Positions 26,700-36,368 of a stretch of DNA of 64,000 nt are shown one piece after another. Made by a program: the position numbers and the translations under genes. The notes beneath the pieces were generated by a model. It saw nothing but the letters and a program-made list of their open reading frames with translations, was not told the origin of the DNA and searched no databases. Numbering within the stretch: the first letter of the stretch is position 1; the number at the start of each line of letters is the position of its first letter. The stretch is taken from contig JBGCGB010000022.1 in the NCBI GenBank assembly GCA_045110335.1, positions 51,519-115,518 of the forward strand. The letters are read 5' to 3'. Source of the DNA: CALBPI01 sp045110335. GTDB lineage: Bacteria; Pseudomonadota; Gammaproteobacteria; Steroidobacterales; Woeseiaceae.

Positions 26700-26862
26700 C
26701 CGATGTAATCAGTCGTTTTTCGAACGATGAGCGGGGCTGATCAAAACGCTGTCGATGCGTTTGCGATTAAAGCCCGTGAACGGCTTTGTCGACAGCAATC
26801 AGTCCGACGACGTCTGACCGCTAACACCAACCGCCAACGCTGCTGGCCCTCAGCCCAAGGCA

Positions 26863-27273
26863 CTAGCTATCCGTGGTTTGTTTCGCACTGGGGTCAAAGC
26901 CCTCGGCCAGTGTGAACCGAAGTGCAATGGCGGCTAGCGCGAGAATCAAGATAGCTGACGCTTCAAAAAGTATAGTCTCCGGCGCCATATCCTTACTTTG
27001 CAGCACCACTAGGCGCGACAACGCCGTTATCGCAATAAAGATCGGATAGACGACTGGAATGGCATGACTGCGGTAAAAAATACCGACCATCGATATCACT
27101 TCGGTATACAAGAACAGCAATAGAATATCCGCAATTTGGATAGTCTGGTTATCCCAAACGACCTTTAGCTCGATGAGCACCGCCCCGACTGTCAGCAAGA
27201 CAATGAGTACCAAGATCAATTTTTCGATGGAGAAAATTAGTTTTGAAACACCAAACCCGGTACTGGAACTCAT
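26863..27273 (-). CDS. PsiE-family membrane protein
   Basis: 136 residues with four membrane helices, matching phosphate-starvation-inducible PsiE (FSIEKLILVLIVLLTVGAV at the N-terminus, LLFLYTEVISMVGIFYRSH in the middle). The biochemical role of PsiE is unknown. No Pho box was identified in the upstream 150 bp by eye. Confidence 0.8.
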   Translation of the reverse strand: MSSSTGFGVSKLIFSIEKLILVLIVLLTVGAVLIELKVVWDNQTIQIADILLLFLYTEVISMVGIFYRSHAIPVVYPIFIAITALSRLVVLQSKDMAPETILFEASAILILALAAIALRFTLAEGFDPSAKQTTDS

Positions 27274-27429
27274 CGGCTAACTCCTGTCATGCCATTTGTC
27301 TTTCACGACCACCCTATCGAACACTGAGTGTAGGCTCAAGCGTTGCAGGGAGTTACGCCACGCTTGTTGCACGCATGACAAAGAAACGATCGACGTATCG
27401 GATCGTTGCAACCATTAGATGATGCTACG

Positions 27430-29697
27430 TTACTGTTGTCGCTCTTCGAAAAAGACGATCAATTTTTGGCGCGTTCGGTCGAACGAGCGATTCCAGTCAT
27501 CAAAGCCCGCAACAATTTCCGGACGCTTCGCAACAGGCTCGAAGAGCGGCAACTCGAAGATGATTCGATTGGCGAAATCCGGTGACTGATTGACGAAATC
27601 CGGGAAGAAATCCGCCACCATGTAGTCGACCAGTTCGTCATACTGGCCGGATAACCCAAAGTAGAACAGTCTCGGTACCCTGGCCTCTTCGATGGGTTGC
27701 CCCCAGGTCTCAACGAGATCTAGTAGACGTTCGGCTGCCGCGTCTTTCTCGGCACGGTTCTGATTGGCCGTAAAAATAGGCGATGAGAAAGCGCTGGCGA
27801 TACGGATTTTCAGCGGCAGGGTTTCGGCCGCTACACGAAAACCGGGATACCGTTCCTCGAGGTAGGCAACCCCCTCGTCGACGGTGTCCAGATAGTGATG
27901 GGAAACCAACATTAATCCAACGGTACTACTAAAACTGCCACGTCGATCGCTGATGTCCGCCTCGATGAGCTTGCGCGCCATGCGGATAGTACGCGCATAA
28001 TCACCCGACGAGAAAACACATCCGACCTCAACGTTGCTCACAAAGTCATTTTCCGGCGCTATCTTCAATGCTTGCTCTACATAGGGTTGGGCAAGATCCG
28101 GGAGTCGCGCAGAACACAGCGTATCCGCGATCTGGGCGGGCAGCTCGGGATCCGCCGGGTCTAACTCCGCGGCTATTTCGACGTTTTGAACGAAGCCCAC
28201 CAAATCACCGCTGTTCTGATCCATCCGGGCAAGCGCAGAGTACAGGTTTGGCTGAGCCGGCTCGAGACGCAACGACTCGCGATAAGCAATTCTGGCTTCA
28301 GTTAGTTCATTGAGCCCGCGTCGAAGAATGTTTCCTTTCCGGTAGTGCAACTCGGCATTTAGTGGGTCCAGCTCAATCGCCTCATCGAGTTGCAGAACCG
28401 CCTCCTCAAATCGCCTCTCGGACTCTAGGAAACCGGCGTAAGAAACCTTTGGTGCTACCTCGCTCGGGTTCTCCGCAATCAGCCGCTTGATCGTATCTTC
28501 GCCCTTCGCAACACCACTCAGATCTCCTTTCGCGATCTGGATCCGTTCACCAGCCTCATGAAAGATCACCAAGGCATCAACGTTGTTCTGATCTATCGCA
28601 AGCACTTTTTCAGCCGTCGCGCGAGCAATACTCAATCCCTCCACCGTATCGAACATACCGGTTTCTGTTTGCCACATTTGGACCCGCGCCAGCAGTGCGA
28701 TCGCTTCAACAAACTGTGGATCCAGTCGAATAGCCTGATCCAGCAGTTCTTCGGCAGCCGTTAAACTGACTACAGATGCCTTCTGGTACTCGGATAACGC
28801 CAGCAGGTAGAAATCAAAGGCTTCAACACTGTTCGTTGACACGCCGACGGGGGTGTTTGCACCCGCCTCTGATCGCAGTGAAGCATTCAGTGCATTACTG
28901 ACCTTGATGGCTATCTCATCCTGAATATCGAAAATAGACTCAAGTTTGCGATCAAAAATACCCGACCAAACATGAAAACCGTCATCCGCGCGAATCAATT
29001 GTGCGGTGATACGCACCTGATCTCCGGCGCGCTGTACGCTGCCTTCAAGAATATTCGCGACACCCAACTGCAAGGCAATGTCACGCACATCGGCCGTCTT
29101 GCCCTTAAAGGCAAAACTGGAAGTGCGCGCAGCCACCTTAAGCTCATTCGATTGCGCCAACATATGCAGCAGCGTCTCGGTCAAGCCATCAGAAAAATAT
29201 TCGCTATCCCCGGCCGGGGACAAATCGATAAACGGCAGAACTGCGACAGAATTTACCGCGATCGAGGCGCCATCGCGTTCAGCCGCCGACAATTCTTCAT
29301 CGTTCGATGCAGTGCTGATCTGCTCATTCTGATCAACGATGTCAGGCGCACGCTCCGGCAGTAACCGGTCGACCGCGAATACGACCAATACCGCTAACAA
29401 CAGAAAAATGACGACAACGTCCAATTTGCGGGCGGTGTTATGGGTACCGGATGCATCGATGGCGACGTCGCGTTCTTTCTTGAGCCCCTCCGGTGTCATT
29501 TCATAGACCCAGGAGAACACCAATGCGAAGGGAAAACCTAGCAACAACAACAGCAAGACAAACCGCATCGTCCAATCCGGCACATCCAGAATATCGACGA
29601 GCAATTCGGTGACCTGCAACGACAACCAGGCGCCCACCACGTAAAGACCAGCCATTCGAATGACGTTGCGGCGTTTTAGTTCTGAGAAAAAACTCAT
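27430..29697 (-). CDS. TolB-like/TPR membrane protein (paralogue B)
   Basis: 755 residues from the ATG at 29695-29697 (MSFFSELKRRNVIRMAGLYV), chosen because it aligns with paralogue A; the frame stays open 55 codons further. Same architecture: N-terminal membrane module ending in EMTPEGLKKE, another helix (VVVIFLLLAVLVVFAVDRLL), a TolB-N/FlgO-like domain (SVAVLPFIDLSPAGDSEYF, ILEGSVQRAGDQVRIT), then a long TPR array. No catalytic domain. Divergent from the GntR gene. Likely a membrane-anchored scaffold; inferred only. Confidence 0.85.
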   Translation of the reverse strand: MSFFSELKRRNVIRMAGLYVVGAWLSLQVTELLVDILDVPDWTMRFVLLLLLLGFPFALVFSWVYEMTPEGLKKERDVAIDASGTHNTARKLDVVVIFLLLAVLVVFAVDRLLPERAPDIVDQNEQISTASNDEELSAAERDGASIAVNSVAVLPFIDLSPAGDSEYFSDGLTETLLHMLAQSNELKVAARTSSFAFKGKTADVRDIALQLGVANILEGSVQRAGDQVRITAQLIRADDGFHVWSGIFDRKLESIFDIQDEIAIKVSNALNASLRSEAGANTPVGVSTNSVEAFDFYLLALSEYQKASVVSLTAAEELLDQAIRLDPQFVEAIALLARVQMWQTETGMFDTVEGLSIARATAEKVLAIDQNNVDALVIFHEAGERIQIAKGDLSGVAKGEDTIKRLIAENPSEVAPKVSYAGFLESERRFEEAVLQLDEAIELDPLNAELHYRKGNILRRGLNELTEARIAYRESLRLEPAQPNLYSALARMDQNSGDLVGFVQNVEIAAELDPADPELPAQIADTLCSARLPDLAQPYVEQALKIAPENDFVSNVEVGCVFSSGDYARTIRMARKLIEADISDRRGSFSSTVGLMLVSHHYLDTVDEGVAYLEERYPGFRVAAETLPLKIRIASAFSSPIFTANQNRAEKDAAAERLLDLVETWGQPIEEARVPRLFYFGLSGQYDELVDYMVADFFPDFVNQSPDFANRIIFELPLFEPVAKRPEIVAGFDDWNRSFDRTRQKLIVFFEERQQ

Positions 29698-29821
29698 AGG
29701 CGCTTTTGACTGCAGGCGATTGGGCATGATTGGGTATGCTACCGCATCGTGCCTAGACTCGCATGAACCGCTTGGCGCAACGGGTCCACGCATACGTTTA
29801 CGGGCATCATTCGGCATGCCA

Positions 29822-29849
29822 TTGACATGAGAGCCCGACACTGTATTGT
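29822..29849 (+). promoter_or_regulatory. Predicted promoter of the GntR gene
   Basis: TTGACA (29822-29827, perfect consensus), a 16-bp spacer, TATTGT (29844-29849). Transcription would start at or next to the ATG at 29857, implying a leaderless or near-leaderless mRNA. Confidence 0.5.
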
Positions 29850-29855
29850 ATACAG
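29841..29855. promoter_or_regulatory. Operator candidate overlapping the GntR promoter
   Basis: CTGTAT-TGT-ATACAG, a perfect inverted repeat one base before the ATG, covering the -10. TGTATACA cores are typical of FadR-type GntR operators, so negative autoregulation is likely but inferred. Confidence 0.6.
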
Positions 29856-29856
29856 T

Positions 29857-30513
29857 ATGCAATTATCAACCGTTAGTGTTAGCGAATCCGTGACAGAAAT
29901 GGTGCGCCAATTTATCGTGGATGGCGCGCTCCCCGATGGCCAACGTATTAATGAGGTACACCTCTCCAGGGAGCTCGGCATCAGCCGGACACCGTTGCGC
30001 GAAGGCCTTGGCCAGCTTGTCTCGGACGGCATTGTGACCAAAGCCCCGAGGCGAGGTTTCTTTGTCACACCAATGACGTTGAGTGAGTTTCAACAACTGT
30101 ATGCGATACGACCCCTATTGGACCCTGAAGCATTAAAGCTTGGAGGGTTACCTGACCAAAGTTGTCTGGATGAACTAGATACTCTGAATCGGAAGTTGGT
30201 CGCTACCCGCAAACCCTCAACTGCTATTGACCTTGATGATGTCTGGCATATGAAGTTACTTGAGCATTGTCCAAATCGCGTCTTAGTCGGATTGATTCAG
30301 CAACTCATTGTTAGAACGCGTCGATATGAGCATGCGTTGTTTCGAGAAACCCGCAATGTCTGGAATGCAAGCAATGAACACGATCAAATCGTGGCAGCGT
30401 TGCGTGACAAGAATTTGAAGTCGGCCTGCCGCGTGCTCCGACAAAACATGCAAAGCGGATATGCACCCATCTATGAATGGCTGTCTGCACGAACGCGTCA
30501 GGTCGACCTGTAG
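29857..30513 (+). CDS. GntR-family (FCD type) regulator
   Basis: 218 residues from ATG 29857; an upstream ATG (29827) would place the palindrome inside the coding region. N-terminal winged HTH: LPDGQRINEVHLSRELGISRTPLREGL. The C-terminal helical FCD-like ligand domain has RPLLDPEALKL and a metal-type His (VWHMKLLEHC). 48 bp ahead of the serine hydrolase gene, on the same strand, which may be its target or share its transcript. Confidence 0.88.
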   Translation: MQLSTVSVSESVTEMVRQFIVDGALPDGQRINEVHLSRELGISRTPLREGLGQLVSDGIVTKAPRRGFFVTPMTLSEFQQLYAIRPLLDPEALKLGGLPDQSCLDELDTLNRKLVATRKPSTAIDLDDVWHMKLLEHCPNRVLVGLIQQLIVRTRRYEHALFRETRNVWNASNEHDQIVAALRDKNLKSACRVLRQNMQSGYAPIYEWLSARTRQVDL

Positions 30514-30561
30514 GGACAAACCGCAACAAGCTAAACAACAGAACTGCTCCAGGGGATTCCA

Positions 30562-32343
30562 ATGCAAAAGATAGCCTCAGTCATCATAAGCTTCATTGTG
30601 ATCGCCCTTGTGGCGTCGTCCAATCTGTACGCCCAGGATCAAAAGGTTGCAGCTGTAGATTGGAGCGGCCTTTGGGTTGCTGAGAAGGACTACGGCCCAT
30701 CGTTTCGTGGGCCGGTCTCGCTTCAAAAAGTTGAGGAAACCTGGCTCGTGCGTTCGCAAGGTGAGACCACCGCCGCACAGCGAATCATCAATGCGAATGG
30801 CACTACGGAGTGGCGCTTCGAGTTTCCCGGCGTCGGAAGATTTGTCGGCGTTCAAGGTAATGAAGATGCCACCATCGTAGGTCATTGGATTCAACCTTCA
30901 GGGCAAATCGCTTTCTACCCGCTGGCCACACCAGTCCGGATGCACCGCGACGGTAAGGACTCTTTTATAGGCGAACTAAAACCCTATCTCGATAAAGTGT
31001 CGTTGAACATTCCACTATTCAAAGAGGATGACGCAGCGCAAACCTATCGAACGTTTTTGAGAAATCCCGAACGCAATCTGGGCGTCTACTTTCGCATTGG
31101 TCAAGCGGTCGCTGATACGAGCCACATTCGCTTCATGCATGAGAATGGCAACGAACTAAGTGCAGCTACTGTTATCGAACCCGGAGAGCGCTTCTTGCTG
31201 GAGTTCTCTCGTACCGGAGAAACGTTAGAGTTCACTAAACGCGATCGTCACGAGGCGCCTGGGTTTTTTCCAAGACGCTATCCGGCGCCAGCATCGACAA
31301 TGACACGGCCAGTCGAAACCGACGATCAGTGGCAAACCACATCGCCTACGGCCGCCGGACTTAGCCAGGAGCCGTTGTTGACGATGATTAATGAACTAGC
31401 CGCGTTCGAGCCGACGGCGCTACGTCAGCCTTACATTCATAGCCTATTGATTGCACACAAAGGCAAGCTGGTTGTCGATGAGTACTTTCATGGGTATTCG
31501 AGAGACGACACGCATGACTCACGTTCGTCCGGAAAGTCGCTGGCATCCGCTTTGCTTGGAATCGGCATTCATGAAGGCATTGTAGAAAGCATCGATCAAC
31601 CGATTTATCCGCTGATGGGTGGTGTCAATGCGTTTGCGAACCCGGATCCGAGAAAAACCGAACTCTCTTTCCGGCATCTGATCACGATGTCATCGGGACT
31701 GGATTGCGATGATGGCGATCAAGACTCGCCGGGCAATGAAGACGTCATGCAAACCCAACAGGCGCAATCCGACTGGTACCGTTACGCATTGGATTTAGCA
31801 CTCATCCGGGACCCGGGCGTCGCGGGCGTCTACTGCACGGCCGGTATCAATCTGGTCGGTGGTGCTCTGGCGAAAGCCGCCGACATGAGCTTGATGCAAT
31901 TCTTCGAACAGAAGTTCGCGCAACCACTGTCGATCCGTCACTATGAAATGAATCTCTCACCAACTGAGCAAGCCTACATGGGCGGCGGCATACAACTTCG
32001 CCCGCGTGATTTCCTTAAGCTTGGACAGTTATATCTCGATAAAGGCGAGTGGCATGGGCAACGCCTTTTATCCGAGGACTTTGTTACTGCTTCGGCCGCG
32101 GCCCAAGCATCCATCAATGACCCTGATGACTATGGCTACGCATGGTGGCGTCATCGTTTCGATGTCGATGGTCGTGCTGTCGAGACTTTCTATGCCAGCG
32201 GCAATGGCGGTCAAATGTTGTTCGTGGTACCCGAGCTAGAGTTGGTGGTGCTTTTTCAAGCCGGCAACTATAGCGATGGGCGCACACGCCGGGAGTATCG
32301 TGACCGGCTAATGCAGCAGCACATTCTCCCGGCGGCGTTGTGA
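30562..32343 (+). CDS. Exported serine hydrolase (class C beta-lactamase fold)
   Basis: 593 residues with a signal peptide (SVIISFIVIALVASSNLYA). An N-terminal beta-rich region of about 230 residues precedes the beta-lactamase-related domain with the SxxK motif in RSSGKSLAS, GVYCTAGIN in the position of YxN, and SGNGGQ near the C-terminus. Probably a periplasmic esterase or peptidase; resistance to beta-lactams is not implied. Follows the GntR gene. Confidence 0.85.
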   Translation: MQKIASVIISFIVIALVASSNLYAQDQKVAAVDWSGLWVAEKDYGPSFRGPVSLQKVEETWLVRSQGETTAAQRIINANGTTEWRFEFPGVGRFVGVQGNEDATIVGHWIQPSGQIAFYPLATPVRMHRDGKDSFIGELKPYLDKVSLNIPLFKEDDAAQTYRTFLRNPERNLGVYFRIGQAVADTSHIRFMHENGNELSAATVIEPGERFLLEFSRTGETLEFTKRDRHEAPGFFPRRYPAPASTMTRPVETDDQWQTTSPTAAGLSQEPLLTMINELAAFEPTALRQPYIHSLLIAHKGKLVVDEYFHGYSRDDTHDSRSSGKSLASALLGIGIHEGIVESIDQPIYPLMGGVNAFANPDPRKTELSFRHLITMSSGLDCDDGDQDSPGNEDVMQTQQAQSDWYRYALDLALIRDPGVAGVYCTAGINLVGGALAKAADMSLMQFFEQKFAQPLSIRHYEMNLSPTEQAYMGGGIQLRPRDFLKLGQLYLDKGEWHGQRLLSEDFVTASAAAQASINDPDDYGYAWWRHRFDVDGRAVETFYASGNGGQMLFVVPELELVVLFQAGNYSDGRTRREYRDRLMQQHILPAAL

Positions 32344-32458
32344 TTTAGTCTCCAACTCGATGCTCGCCGAACCTCATTGGTCATGACGCCTTGATCAAGG
32401 CTCAAACAATTCCAATACAATGGGACCGAATTGACCACCATTGTTGAGGACGATTACT

Positions 32459-33526
32459 ATGTTACGTGCGTTATTCGCGGGGATTTTACTCGCCGTCGCC
32501 ACTGGCTGTGCATCGATGGCACCCACATTGACGGATGGCGAACGTTCTGGTAGCCGTTCGATTGTCATACTGCCGATCGGGCTTGAGACCACGTCAGGCA
32601 TCAAACCAGAAGATATGGGCAACCTAACTACGGTAACACTCGGACGCAATCCCACCGGCATCAGACTCAATCTAAAATTGCCCAAAGTCTCGACAGCGAA
32701 CCCATCAGAAATCAGTAGCGCTGAATCAGAAGGGCCAGACCACCAATCGGAAACGAGGCAACTCGATATTGCCGTAGCAGAGGCCGTCGCCGCGGCTTCT
32801 TCGGTTTCTGCGAACGTAGGTCAACGGCTCCCCGCGGAACAATCATTGCGAATGACAATGATTCACGAGCAAATCGCGGATAGTCCAAATGCTGTCATCG
32901 TGACGCTAGAGGTTCGTGCAAGCATCACCAGCAAACTGAACCAAGCTCGCATTGATGTCGTTCAGCGTGCTCACAGGCGCTGCCTGCCTAAAGCGCCATC
33001 CGATTGCCTTAACAGCAGCCCAGAACGCGTATTTAGCTTTGTGTCGCCAGTCCATACACCAGAGTTTTCGAGTGCTCGGATTAAAATTCGGACCGACAAC
33101 GAAATTGGTGCCGAGCTCGAGGAGCTTGAGCGTAAGCGGCGCGCGCTAGTGGATACCAATGCTTCTGATGAGCGCACCAAGAAACGCAAGCAGAGTTTCG
33201 AAATTCGTCGTCAACGCATACTTGCCAGCGCCTACCGTACCGATCGGAGGATCTTATTGTCGAAAACATGGACGCCAGATTTACTGAACCACTATGTAAC
33301 GATGGCGATACCACAACTTGTCGATATGATCATGATAGATTGGCGCAACCCTAAACCAAGCGCACCGTGGAGAGAGGACGCCAAACAGTTTTCATGGGTT
33401 GACCACCAAGGACGCAATGAACGCGTTTTTGGGCGCGTTTTGAAAACGGTTGGCAACCAGAAACTCTATGAATTGAACACACGACAATACGCATCGCTTC
33501 CCATTCTTAATCTAAATACAGAATGA
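32459..33526 (+). CDS. Putative lipoprotein, unknown
   Basis: 355 residues from ATG 32459, preceded by GAGGA. N-terminus LFAGILLAVATGCAS, a lipobox-like site. The rest is soluble, with a Lys/Arg-rich coiled-coil-like stretch (ELEELERKRRALVD, about residues 225-255) and the pattern TIHEQ-VTLEVRASI. No family recognised. Confidence 0.65.
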   Translation: MLRALFAGILLAVATGCASMAPTLTDGERSGSRSIVILPIGLETTSGIKPEDMGNLTTVTLGRNPTGIRLNLKLPKVSTANPSEISSAESEGPDHQSETRQLDIAVAEAVAAASSVSANVGQRLPAEQSLRMTMIHEQIADSPNAVIVTLEVRASITSKLNQARIDVVQRAHRRCLPKAPSDCLNSSPERVFSFVSPVHTPEFSSARIKIRTDNEIGAELEELERKRRALVDTNASDERTKKRKQSFEIRRQRILASAYRTDRRILLSKTWTPDLLNHYVTMAIPQLVDMIMIDWRNPKPSAPWREDAKQFSWVDHQGRNERVFGRVLKTVGNQKLYELNTRQYASLPILNLNTE

Positions 33527-33689
33527 GTAGAACTGGAAAAATGATAAGAAACCATATTTGGTCGACTGACGAAATACTTCACACGAAGAAAATTCGGAAT
33601 ACCTGATTTGGGTCATTGACACCACAAGCAACTTTCGTTCATTCTCAATAGACGCGATATCGCGTTATAAAATCAAGGAGAGCAAGAAC

Positions 33690-34208
33690 GTGAAAGGAAT
33701 AATTGAGCGAACGGCAACTGTTGTAGCCGCGTTGGCCATCGGCATTTTCTCAGCGCAAGCCTCTGCAGAGGGCGAGCCAGGAAGCGGGCCAAATCCATAT
33801 ACCGATTGCGGTATTGGTGCGGCACTATTTCCTAATACGCATTGGGCCGCTGTCACCTCCAATGTTATTTGGGATGTTGGCACAACCGCTGTTATTTCAG
33901 CGACTGCAAGCCCGGAGACCTGTCAGGGCAAGTCAGCAATGGCAGCACGCTTCATTAGCGAAACCTATGACAGTGTTTTAGCGGATACGGCGCGCGGTGA
34001 TGGCGACCATATTGTGGCTCTGATGGAAATCTACGGTTGCGAGAGCTCCGTTCATAGCGATATCACAACAGCCATTCGCGCTGACGTGGGCAAAAGCATC
34101 TCTGCGGATGACTATGCAGAACTCGCTCCCATCAAGAAAGCGGAAAATCTCTTCAAGATTGTAGATACAGAGATTCAGGCGAATCACAGCGCAAGCTGTA
34201 GCGCCTAA
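33690..34208 (+). CDS. DUF3015 family exported protein
   Basis: 172 residues, GTG start with AAGGAG upstream. Signal peptide ends SAQASA. The mature part has DCGIGAALFPNTHWAAVTSNVIWD, typical of DUF3015, and paired cysteines. Function unknown. Followed by a terminator. Confidence 0.8.
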   Translation: MKGIIERTATVVAALAIGIFSAQASAEGEPGSGPNPYTDCGIGAALFPNTHWAAVTSNVIWDVGTTAVISATASPETCQGKSAMAARFISETYDSVLADTARGDGDHIVALMEIYGCESSVHSDITTAIRADVGKSISADDYAELAPIKKAENLFKIVDTEIQANHSASCSA

Positions 34209-34226
34209 TCACAATCTCGTGAGTTG

Positions 34227-34261
34227 CCGGGCGTGGACGCTGAGGCGCCGCGCCCGGTTTT
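34227..34261 (+). terminator. Intrinsic terminator after the DUF3015 gene
   Basis: Stem CCGGGCG / CGCCCGG with a GC-rich loop, followed by TTTT. Confidence 0.7.
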
Positions 34262-34285
34262 CGTTTCGGGGTTTCATCAAGCATC

Positions 34286-36151
34286 TTGATTCATCAGGGG
34301 CACGTCATCACCAAATTTTTCGTGTTCACCGCCTGCAGCTGGCTGGCCATCTCTAGCGTCTTAGCCGAATCCATCACATCGGATGCCGCATGGCTGAAAC
34401 TCCTGCACTATGAGAACAAGCTAACCGGACTGCGGAGCGCCGTAAAAGCACCCGCTTTCTTCCTATCGCCTGACGGCGGGACCAACCCCGACGCCGAGCT
34501 AAATGCCACTCTGGTAGCGATGAAAACGGTTCCCGACGTCGCTGAACCTGACGCGCACCCGCAATGCCGTTTTCCGGCGCGCGCCATGTATTTACGACGG
34601 CGCGGACTGCTTGCGAGTGAGCCTTTCGCCTGCCCGGCTTTCGACGCCTGGATGTTCGAAGGAAAACCGGAATCACTCAGCATTGTGCTGGCGACGGGGT
34701 ACTTGGGTAATCCCGCTTCCTACTACGGTCATACGCTCTTAAAATTTAACTCACCCGATGCCGCAAGAACCTCTGATTTACTCGACGTAACGGTAAACTA
34801 TGGCGCGATCATTCCACCAGGAACAGGGCCCCTGACTTACATGGCCAAGGGTGCACTTGGCGGTTTTGACGCCGGCTTCAGTCATATCCAGTACTACTTT
34901 CACGATCACAACTATGGCAACGTCGAATTGCGCGACCTTTGGGAATACCAACTGGATCTGCCGCCGGAAGATGTTGACTATGTGGTCGCACATACCTGGG
35001 AGCTGCTCGGCAAAGAGTTCACTTACTACTTCTTTCGACGCAACTGTGCCTACCGCATGGCAGAGGCATTGGAGATTCTGGATGATATCCAGATCATTCC
35101 GCCACGCCGACCCTGGACTGTGCCGCAGGCGCTCGTCAAGCGAGCGAATGAATCGACAAGAGCATCGAAGCCGCTGGTCAAATCCGTGACCTATCACCCG
35201 TCAAGACAATCCCAATTTTATGCCTCGTTTGCGGAGCTGAGTTTGCGCGCGCGAACGCTGGTCAAGGAAATAGTGTTGTCTGAAATGCCTCGCAAAAGCC
35301 TGCAACAACTTAACGAGCTGGAAAGCGGCATGCGCCAATATGCCATTGATGCCTTGCTGGACTACTACCGTTTTCAAACGCCGAAAGATGCAGCGCCGAC
35401 AGATCCCCGACGTACAGCGCTTCAATCCGCACTGGCATACCAGTTTAGTCAACCACCAACGACAAAACGTATCCGTCAAACACCCGATGAGAATCCGGCG
35501 CAGGATGTATCGCCGGGATATGTTAGTGCCGCCTACGCAGCCAACAACAGTGCGCTTGGCGATTTGGCATTGATCCGCGTTCGTGCGGCCTATTACGATG
35601 CGCTCGACAGCTCCGTCAGCCATGTTGCAAATTCGGAATTAGCGATGGGCGATGTCACGTTGGCCGTCAAGGACGACAACATTGACGTACGTGAGGCGCA
35701 GCTGTTTCGCGTAGAGGCCGTTAATAGTGCGCTATCGGGATTACCCGGCGACAACGGAAAGTCGTGGAAACTTGGACTTGGCGTGACCAGCCAAGATCTT
35801 GCTTGCGACGACTGCAGGGTTGCTAGATTCGAAGGTGACGTTGGACGATCGAGACGTTTATCCGATGCCATCACGGGCGGTATTTATATCGGTGGCGCCG
35901 TCCAAGACAACCGGCGTGATCAGGGCAATGCGTTTGCGCGCGTTTCAGGGTATTTGAATATGACCGTGACGCCATCTGTTCGACTCCGGGCAACCTATGA
36001 ACACAGACGGCATCTGGGCGGCGGTCTGAAGGGTGAAGATGTGATGACTCTCGTTGGCCGATGGGCGTTTTCCAATCGCTATGACATTCGTCTTTCCGCC
36101 CGTCGCCATGTCGCTAGTGAATGGTCGCTATCACTCGGCTACTACTGGTAA
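34286..36151 (+). CDS. DUF4105 outer-membrane protein
   Basis: About 621 residues; start uncertain (TTG 34286, no clear ribosome site). Signal-like stretch FFVFTACSWLAISSVLA. The DUF4105 domain (Lnb-like, papain-type fold) contains SYYGHTLLKFN and FFRRNCAYRMAEAL, the presumed His/Cys pair. The last 250 residues look like outer-membrane beta-strands and the protein ends in GYYW, an aromatic C-terminus typical of BAM substrates. A surface or periplasmic hydrolase fused to a barrel is inferred. Confidence 0.82.
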   Translation: MIHQGHVITKFFVFTACSWLAISSVLAESITSDAAWLKLLHYENKLTGLRSAVKAPAFFLSPDGGTNPDAELNATLVAMKTVPDVAEPDAHPQCRFPARAMYLRRRGLLASEPFACPAFDAWMFEGKPESLSIVLATGYLGNPASYYGHTLLKFNSPDAARTSDLLDVTVNYGAIIPPGTGPLTYMAKGALGGFDAGFSHIQYYFHDHNYGNVELRDLWEYQLDLPPEDVDYVVAHTWELLGKEFTYYFFRRNCAYRMAEALEILDDIQIIPPRRPWTVPQALVKRANESTRASKPLVKSVTYHPSRQSQFYASFAELSLRARTLVKEIVLSEMPRKSLQQLNELESGMRQYAIDALLDYYRFQTPKDAAPTDPRRTALQSALAYQFSQPPTTKRIRQTPDENPAQDVSPGYVSAAYAANNSALGDLALIRVRAAYYDALDSSVSHVANSELAMGDVTLAVKDDNIDVREAQLFRVEAVNSALSGLPGDNGKSWKLGLGVTSQDLACDDCRVARFEGDVGRSRRLSDAITGGIYIGGAVQDNRRDQGNAFARVSGYLNMTVTPSVRLRATYEHRRHLGGGLKGEDVMTLVGRWAFSNRYDIRLSARRHVASEWSLSLGYYW

Positions 36152-36318
36152 TCGACTGACCGGCTGGCAAAGCCTTGCGCAGAGCTGCACTCAATAATCG
36201 AACGTTCTCATACTTTGAGGGTTACCAATCACGCGGGCATCTCAGGGAGACCTACATCCAAGGGCGCCCAAAAATGCTTAACTTTTAGCAATATGTGCCG
36301 ATAATTACACAGTAGCGC

Positions 36319-36324
36319 TATAAT
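36319..36324 (+). promoter_or_regulatory. -10 element candidate
   Basis: Perfect TATAAT 44 bases before the ATG of the 157-residue gene; the -35 is weak. It overlaps the end of a palindrome TAGCGCTA (36313-36320). Confidence 0.4.
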
Positions 36325-36368
36325 CAATGTAACGCTACATGGCAATCATTGTGTGAAGGAGCACCCCA

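Noticed and set aside
26700..26862. Short plus-strand frame after the HELGH gene
   Set aside because: No ribosome site, no similarity, composition like non-coding DNA.
30562..32343. True beta-lactamase resistance gene
   Set aside because: The motifs fit the broad serine hydrolase family and the N-terminal extra domain is unlike AmpC.
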